A stretch of DNA of 36,803 nt from Chara braunii (lineage: Eukaryota; Streptophyta; Charophyceae; Charales; Characeae): contig BFEA01000010.1 of the NCBI GenBank assembly GCA_003427395.1, positions 4,985,719 through 5,022,521 of the forward strand, read 5' to 3'. The notes under the pieces are model-generated. The model saw nothing but the letters and a program-made list of their open reading frames with translations, was not told the DNA's origin and searched no databases. The stretch's first letter is position 1. Every line of letters starts with the position of its first letter. Shown one piece after another: positions 30,893 to 36,803 of this stretch. A program made the translations under genes and the position numbers.

Positions 30893-31626
30893 TTCGGAAT
30901 GTGCGTCCCTCAGTTCTACTATCTTCTCTTTGAAATTGATTTCTGGGTTGGCTTCCTTGTGTCAATCCATACCCAAAATCAATCAAAAGGTAAATTATTT
31001 TCCATAAGGAAAGATACTTCGTGTAGAATCTTCTTACCTTCCTTGGTTCGGAAACGACACTTAACACACTACAAGATAGTGATCGTGCTTCTGTCGGCCA
31101 AAATAGACGTGATAGGTCGAGACAGATCTTTCACTTTCATTCCGAGATGTAACTTGCGGATTGCTTTTTCGGATATGTAGGATCGCGTCGATCCTGAGAC
31201 CAATAGTGCACCTACACGTGTATGTGCAATCTCTAAATCCGCAATTAATAGGTCACCCTTAAACTTAGATTTCTTAGCCCACGGGCTCCGTAGTGCCAGC
31301 AACTTCTTACCGAGCTCGTCAAGAGAGTCGTCCAGAGAGATAGTGCATACGACAAGTTCAGGGTGTTCTGGACGATGGGCCGAAGAAGAACCATCCTCTG
31401 CCATGCGAGTCAAAGGGTTGAAAGGGTTAGTAGGCGCCTTACCTTCATCTACATCCAAACCCTTAGACTCAGTAGGAGCAGATGTTACTCCTACTGGCTC
31501 CTCGCTTTTGGGTTTCGGATTAACGGGCACCAAGCAATCACATGCCTTGCAGTGCCACACTTCAGGCATTGTGCTTTGTCCATCCGCTCCTGCCACGTTT
31601 CTCGTGACAGACCCATCTTCTCTCAT
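30893..31626 (-). pseudogene. pol: Element C protease region
   Basis: Minus-strand frame with a Cys-rich fragment CKACDCLVP near 31535 (possible knuckle remnant), a Pro/Ser/Glu-rich linker, then IADLEIAHTRVGALLVSGSTRSYIS and KLHLGMKVKDL. The protease active site normally reads D-S-G-A; here the Asp is Val (31198-31200). The protein would therefore be inactive even if the frame were whole. The distal part continues in another frame to about 30870. Confidence 0.8.
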
Positions 31627-33324
31627 GACCTCCCGACCGCAATTTCGAGATGCTCTAGGAATGAGAGTGGTCTCTTCTTATTTACCAGCGGTCGTGGTCC
31701 TCCCTTGTTGACCACGACAACAGTGACTTCCCCCTTCCCAGACTCACTGCTGCTCGCCACACCCTCGACCTCCAATGGCCACTTCTCCACAGTATCGTCA
31801 TCAAAGACGACGAGGGTGTGGTCCTGACGCTTTTGACGCCAAAGTATCCGCTTGCCTGATCCTACACCACCACCAAACTTCACAAGAGATGCATACGAGT
31901 TCTTTACCTGAGAGGTCATTTGCTCCCTCTACAGAGCAAGATCGCGAAACTGCCTGTAATTATACTTACCGGATTTTGACTCTGCCACGAGTTGTCATGG
32001 AATGGGTTCGGGCAGAGCGCGGGAATAAATATATAAGACTTGGTTGTCCTGCAGGTTCAATCCGGGAACCTGCAACAATCGATCAACTTTTCGAGACACA
32101 ACTTTTACCGAGGTTCAATGTTTTTGACCAACGGTAGTGAGTTGGTCAAAGGCCTTGTCGGTCGTCGTCTTGTCCAAGAAGCGTTCCTTAATCTTACCAA
32201 GGAACTGCGTCAGGTTCAAAGTTGCAGCCCACTCCCCAATATCATCAAACCCCGTTGTGTTAGCTTCGGCCAAAACCCATTCCTTTGCTTCCCCCCCAAG
32301 ACAAGAAGTAGAGAAAGCAACTCGGGACTCAGGTTCAACAGGGTCCATACCACAATATGTTTGTATCTCGGCAATCCACAACAACAAATTTTCACCCTTG
32401 TTGTTGTTGAATGTGTAAGGCGATTTCATCTTGACTTTTTCTTTCTTCTTAGCTTTCTGAGGTTATGTGGTGGTGTCCTTTTTTTCTTCTGGGGACTTTG
32501 GCAGACTCGAAGTCTCCCCTTTCTTTTCTTCCAATTTCTAAGTCTCTTCCTTAAGAGACTCGATGACATCTCCCATTAATTTCTTTGGTTTTTCTTTTTT
32601 TTTTGTTTGACTTCCTCAACCACCTGGTACTTTCCTTTGACCAGATTTGTGATTGTCCGTAGTCCCGCGACCACATCATCAATTTGTGTCTGCATCCGTT
32701 CATCGTACTGATCAATTTTAATCTCAAGGTGAGCTAGGTAGGTCACAAGTTGAGCCAATAAAATTTCCTGATCTCCCCTTCGGTCTTGATGACAGTTTGT
32801 GTGATTTGTTGGATTTTCTGCTCTTGCTGTTCACTCCTTTCTTTTTCTCAATTCTTTTTTTTTTCAAGTGCTTCCTCTAGTTGTCTGATATTTTCATCCA
32901 CAGTTTCTTCAGACACAGTTACTTCTTTCTCCTCTTTCCGGTCTGCAATAATTCCAAGTTGCTCAATGATATACTTATCAAGTGTCTGGCGACACTTGAT
33001 TAGTACATCCTGAATCCGCATGATGTTGGTGTCTGTTTCAGCCTGTTCGATAGCAGCTTGTGCTGCCTTCAAATCGAACTTGGCCCGCACGTGTGCCTCG
33101 ACTTCGACACCTACGTTATGGAGATCAGAAATCAATTGGTCCAAGCGGACAATCAAAACCTTCATCCGCTCGTCCACTTGCTGCCTGGTTCGGGGTTCAG
33201 GGGTCTCCTCATCAATGCCGAAGATGAGTGAGACTGGATAGAAGAGAAAGGGAATAAATCGAGTGAGCACCGACAATTTCAAACAATTCCAGAAGAGAGA
33301 CATCGTGATGTGGGTCTGCCGCAC
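31623..33324 (-). pseudogene. gag: Element C gag
   Basis: Minus-strand gag in pieces. 33324-32848 is a 158-codon frame with a helical, Glu/Lys-rich coiled-coil second half. 32758-32576 is a short coiled-coil segment ending in a Lys-rich run. 32429-32115 is the capsid-like core (FNNNKGENLLLWIAEIQTYC ... AKEWVLAEA ... FLGKIKERFLDKTTTDKA). 31919-31623 is a C-terminal part rich in basic residues. The organisation, coiled coil then capsid domain, parallels element A's Gag. Frameshifts and stops separate all pieces. No clear canonical zinc knuckle remains. Confidence 0.75.
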
Positions 33325-34382
33325 AATGAATAATCAAACAACAATAATAAATTCCACGGCCGCACTATTGTACAAGAGCAAAAATTTTAAACAACCGAAG
33401 AATAAAATAAATATAATTATTTCTAATTCTAACTATTGTTGTTCTTTGTTTGTCTGTGTGATGACGTTCTAATCAAGGGTGTACAGGTACCACCTCAGGC
33501 CCGTGTGATCAGATACAACACACAAGTAAGTACGCACAGCACCACAACACAGCAAAAGACAGGGTAAGTATGCCAACATTAATCAACAAACAATTTGTCA
33601 GCAATCTTCTTCTTCTTTCCTCTGCGTCGTTTCTGTTTCCAATGCGATACCGCACCCCTCTTGACAGCTGGCACTACAGCTGTCTAGTCAACCGTTCAAT
33701 CAGCCGTACAACCTTCGTCTTCAAGGTGCAACTCTTACTTGGCAGCCACCTGCCTGCCACATATAATCCCTGGCGTGCCAACATAGCAGGTCCTGCCACG
33801 TCAGCACAACTATTCAACCAGGGGGTAGGGATGCCACGTCAGCAAATGTGTGCTCTAATCCTTCCCACTTGCCACTTCCTCACGTCTTGATGTGATACCG
33901 TCACTGTTCCAGCCAACCGAGTCAATGCCACATCAGCCAATGGAGCCTATGCCACGTCAGCACGCTCGCCACGTTAGACGACAATCGTGTGCGACACTTG
34001 CCTGCCACGTCAGCTATCAGCCTTGATGTCCAAAGGCCATGTCAGCATCTTTACCGGACTTGGTTGCCACGTTGGCAATCTCCAGCAACCAAGTCCCCAG
34101 ACATGGCACATGATATGCCACGTCAGCGTGGGATCGAGATGCCGCCTCACGATCGTGATCCTGGCTGGCGCGCGGTCACTCTTGATCGCTATCCTGACTG
34201 CCACGTCAGCAGTCGCGTCGAGATCTGGTCTTCTTGCCAGCGAAGTTCGTTCCACGACAGCAACACCGGCCTTCTTCGTCGTTGTCCACGTCAGATCTTG
34301 TTGTCATCACATCCGATACGTGCGTGTTTCTTACCTAGCGCCAACTGGCGCTCGTGCGTGCTGTCGTCGTCGTCAGGAGTAT
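33325..34382 (-). other. Leader of element C with GCCACGTCAGC array
   Basis: About 1.06 kb between primer site and gag, non-coding. It contains six exact GCCACGTCAGC copies at 33795, 33833, 33951, 34004, 34117 and 34200, and near-matches at 33927, 33968, 34036, 34066 and 34285. The core CCACGTCA is the reverse complement of TGACGTGG, a known bZIP-factor site in plants and animals. A role as enhancer or RNA signal is inference. Confidence 0.8.
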
Positions 34383-34395
34383 GCTCCGATACCCA
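34383..34395 (-). promoter_or_regulatory. tRNA primer-binding site of element C
   Basis: On the minus strand TGGGTATCGGAGC lies two bases inside the 5' LTR end. It equals element A's site apart from one inserted G. Confidence 0.82.
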
Positions 34396-34397
34396 AT

Positions 34398-35393
34398 TGC
34401 AATGAACCCAGATCGTGAAGACACTTGTCCACAATGCAAGCCCAGATGAATAACAACCTGCTGATGATTATGAATAATCATAATCGTGTCCAGATAGAAT
34501 GAGATGGGAGACGAAGCAGAGAGGAGGGAGATTAGACTTAGAAGAAGAATAAAAGACAAATGCCCACTTCTACTTCGGGCTCCCTCCTCGATCACCACCT
34601 CAAATAATCAATAGTCTGAACGCACATCTGAAGTTCTATTACAATTTGTCATGTGGCACGTCGATCAGTCCCTCATCAGCGTACTAGAGCAATGTCGACC
34701 TCAAGATAACCAGGTACGTTTCCACGATCGCCACACAATCATGATCTCCTCCCGAGTGACGATGAATCAGAACAGCAGTGTCAGTCACATAGACCAGCTA
34801 CGTCAGCAACAGTACACATGGCAGCGGCCACGTCAGCAGCGACGCGTGGCAGCTGCCACGTCAGCATGCCCTGAAGACAATAGTCAGCCAGCCACCATGC
34901 CGAGCCAGCAGCGCGTCGCCGTAGTCACCCAAGTGCCAGCGCAAAGCCAGCGTCCAGCCAGCGTCACAACGTTGAGCCAGCGTCCAGCCAGCGTCGCAGC
35001 GTTGAGCCAGCGTCGTCGTCAACGCGTGAAGTCAGCATTGACGCAAGACCGAATGAATGTCAAAGTCAGGAAGTCAGCGCTTATGTAGCGTTGACGTGGG
35101 GTCTGGACCCCGGATGCTGCATCCCTCAGCCGTCAAGATCTAATTGCATATGACGACCCAGATTGGCCTGAAACCGAATTCCTTCTGGCCTTGATGCTGT
35201 CTGGGTACATGCGCACAACGAGTGTATCCGACCAAGGGCCTGGGCACAGTACCTTTGACTTGACAGTTGACTTAGACTTTTGATTTCCCACGGGCAGTGT
35301 GTGGTCACACTTCCTGGCGCAGGCCGAGTTTGGCCTGCGTCGTCTGGGCTCCGTCTCGAGGGCCCAGACTGCTGCAGAACACGGGTTACTGCA
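34398..35393 (-). repeat. 5' LTR of element C
   Basis: 996 bp, matching 26853-27803. Compared with its partner it has a tandem duplication of a ~30-bp CCAGCGTCCAGCCAGCGTC-containing unit (about 34945-35010). It also has an extra perfect hairpin CGCAGGCC-GAGTTT-GGCCTGCG at 35318-35339. Two GCCACGTCAGC motifs lie at 34827 and 34855. Confidence 0.95.
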
Positions 35394-35599
35394 GATGCTC
35401 CTCCCAACTAACTCTGACTGAAATGCTAGAGAAGCTGGAGCGCTGAGACCTCAGATAATCTAACTTCCCTTTTGTCTTGATAGTGTGCCGTCTTTTTCCT
35501 TTATTCTGTAGAGTCTGGGAAGCCCTTCCAAAACCATAAATTTGTGGTCCTTTCTCATCTTTGACTAGCAGGGGAGAGGGGCCCAACGTCTCATTCAAC
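35394..35599. other. Spacer between elements C and D
   Basis: No gene or repeat recognised. It starts with GATG, the right target duplication of element C. Confidence 0.5.
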
Positions 35600-36293
35600 T
35601 GATGTCAAAACCCAAGTCTTTGAATATTCTACAACCTGAATACTGAAGCTTCTTGGGAGTGTTGACTATCTAAGACCCTAAACCCTGGAATGTTCTCACT
35701 CTGTTTCCTGCTACCCAGTGGTTCGAGGATGTGGCTTGGGGTGTTACGGACTCCACCAGGGCTCGATCCCTGGTCTGCGGGTTGCCACCCGCCAGCTTGT
35801 TGTATTTGTTCTTATTTTGTTTTTACAATTTTCTTGTTTTATTTTGTTTTTGCTCTTCTGATTTCAGACAGTTGGTGCCATCTGCATTCTGGTGCCCGTT
35901 TTCAAAATTCCTTCTTTTGGGACTTTCGGATTTCGGACGCTTGGCGCCATGCGACATTCTGACACCCATTCTCAGACTTTCTATTTTCGGTACTGGACCT
36001 GAGGCATTTTCACTTTCGCCCTCAGGACTGTACCTGAGTCCGATACTTTTGTCCGGACTAAAGCCCACTATGGGCACCAAGTTTTCAGCCTCAGTGCTTG
36101 TGTTCAGTGCGATATTGCTTCGACATAATGATTGTGTTCAGGAATACAAGACCACCACTTTGCGACTTTTGCCACTTTGTGTCTGCGTCCGTCGAGTCGT
36201 GTCGAGTCTGTGTCCGAGTTGAGTGAGCGTGGGTGTGTGCTCTCACTCTCCCTCTCTCTCCCAGCCTCGCCGCTCTGCTTCTGCCTCATCACA
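35600..36293 (+). repeat. Probable 5' LTR of element D (left end uncertain)
   Basis: The right end is placed by CATCACA immediately before a primer-binding site. The left end is a guess at TGATGTCAAAACC because no partner LTR is in the window. Within it, a ~70-bp diverged direct repeat (TTGGTGCCAT near 35872 and TTGGCGCCAT at 35941) and hairpins such as CCTGAGG/CCTCAGG near 35998-36026 are visible. No coding similarity. Confidence 0.5.
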
Positions 36294-36294
36294 C

Positions 36295-36306
36295 TGGTAT
36301 CGGAGC
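36295..36306 (+). promoter_or_regulatory. tRNA primer-binding site of element D
   Basis: TGGTATCGGAGC, identical to element A's primer site, one base after the CA end of the presumed LTR. It implies a third plus-strand LTR element whose genes lie beyond the window. Confidence 0.8.
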
Positions 36307-36803
36307 GGCGTCGATCGCCCTCCCCCCCGCCCTGATCGACGTGGAGCAGCCTCAACGACGCCATCATCGTCATCATTGTCTTCGTCGTCGACATTGCCAC
36401 GTCATCCCCATCGTCGTCATCTACGACATCGACATTGCCACGTCACTGTCATCGTCGCCACAACATTGTCGTCGCTGCCACGTCATCAATGATCCTGAAT
36501 CGCCGATGATAAGGTCAAGGTACATTATTATTATTATTTTCTCTCTTTTTCTCGTTCTTCTTTTCTCTTTTCTCTCTTTTTTTCGTTCTTTTTTTCTCTT
36601 TTCTCTTTTTTTTCTTCTCCTTCGTCATTTCTTCTTTCGTTTCTCCTCCTCCCTCCTTTCTCCTCGTTTCCCCCCGATTGTCATCGTCCTTCCCCGTGGA
36701 TCTCTAAAATTGCAATTCTCGAAAAATCCCAACATCGAACCCGATTTCGATTCGAAACTGAAATCACTTCGATTTCGAAATCGAAATCGAATCAATTTCG
36801 ATT
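36307..36803 (+). other. Leader of element D, truncated by the window
   Basis: Non-coding. Three CCACGTCA motifs (near 36398, 36439 and 36478, two preceded by ATTG) lie in a GTC/ATC-rich stretch. They are followed by a T/C-only tract (about 36530-36680) and, at the window end, repeated CGAAAT/ATTTCG palindromic units. No gag start is seen. Confidence 0.6.

Larger units (their letters stand above)
26853..35393 (-). mobile_element. Element C: complete Ty3/gypsy LTR retrotransposon, decayed
   Basis: An 8.5-kb minus-strand element with direct LTRs at both ends (TG...CA termini), a primer site beside the upstream LTR, and gag, protease, RT, RNase H and integrase in order. GATG at 26849-26852 and GATG at 35394-35397 form a perfect four-base target duplication. 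LTR copies differ by roughly 5-6% in the part I compared, plus indels, so the insertion is older than element A's by that measure. Several catalytic residues are lost. Confidence 0.95.

Noticed and set aside
35750-35790. tRNA-like hairpin CCAGGG-CTCGAT-CCCTGG
   Set aside because: Only the T-arm-like stem is present; no acceptor, D or anticodon stems can be drawn.

Overview
The window looks like repeat-rich nuclear DNA from a eukaryote with a large, transposon-filled genome. I see no ordinary host gene, rRNA or tRNA gene. Everything with clear coding homology is Ty3/gypsy (Metaviridae-type) LTR retrotransposon, all of it decayed. The three tRNA primer sites I can see are variants of TGGTATCGGAGC. 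This is one base from the initiator-Met primer site typical of land-plant elements (TGGTATCAGAGC), which suggests a streptophyte host. A charophyte alga such as Chara is my best guess, from the style of the Gag and RT sequences, but it is not proven.

Layout, left to right. (1) 1-3627: a 91-bp minisatellite of nine units, a GAA-rich microsatellite, then pyrimidine-rich non-coding DNA with several near-perfect hairpins and a 51-bp tandem repeat. (2) 3628-12635: element A, a nearly full-length plus-strand gypsy element with ~993-bp LTRs, primer site, 1.5-kb leader and one gag-pol frame. Single-base stops and a few frameshifts break the frame, but RT, RNase H and integrase motifs are largely readable. 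(3) 12636-25510: element B, an older minus-strand gypsy element. RT-RNase H-integrase lies at 13.9-16.67 kb and the gag zinc knuckle and protease at 24.2-25.5 kb. The two halves are separated by a 7.5-kb non-coding insert (16667-24201) that begins TG, ends CA and carries an unusual density of hairpins. (4) 25511-26852: a 150-bp direct duplication flanking a ~590-bp hAT-like MITE full of GTCCGGAC palindromes. (5) 26853-35393: element C, a complete but decayed minus-strand gypsy element with two ~0.95-1.0 kb LTRs and a GATG target duplication. (6) 35394-36803: the start of element D, with an LTR end, a primer site and a leader; its genes lie beyond the window.

The insertions are nested: the 7.5-kb insert sits inside B, A lies next to or inside B's downstream LTR region, and C separates the B/MITE region from D. 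Nearly all readable stops in A, and two in C, are one transition from a sense codon, as expected of cytosine-methylation decay in silenced transposons.

The most unusual signal is at 18.96-19.92 kb. Here a short loop sequence (about CCTAAACTTATAGA) recurs about ten times, each copy flanked by a different pair of complementary arms, so stems co-vary while the loop is kept. Hairpins of similar quality, some with a CCATAGC loop, occur through the other non-coding parts. A second notable signal is an array of GCCACGTCAGC motifs in the leader of C, with related CCACGTCA motifs in the leader of D.
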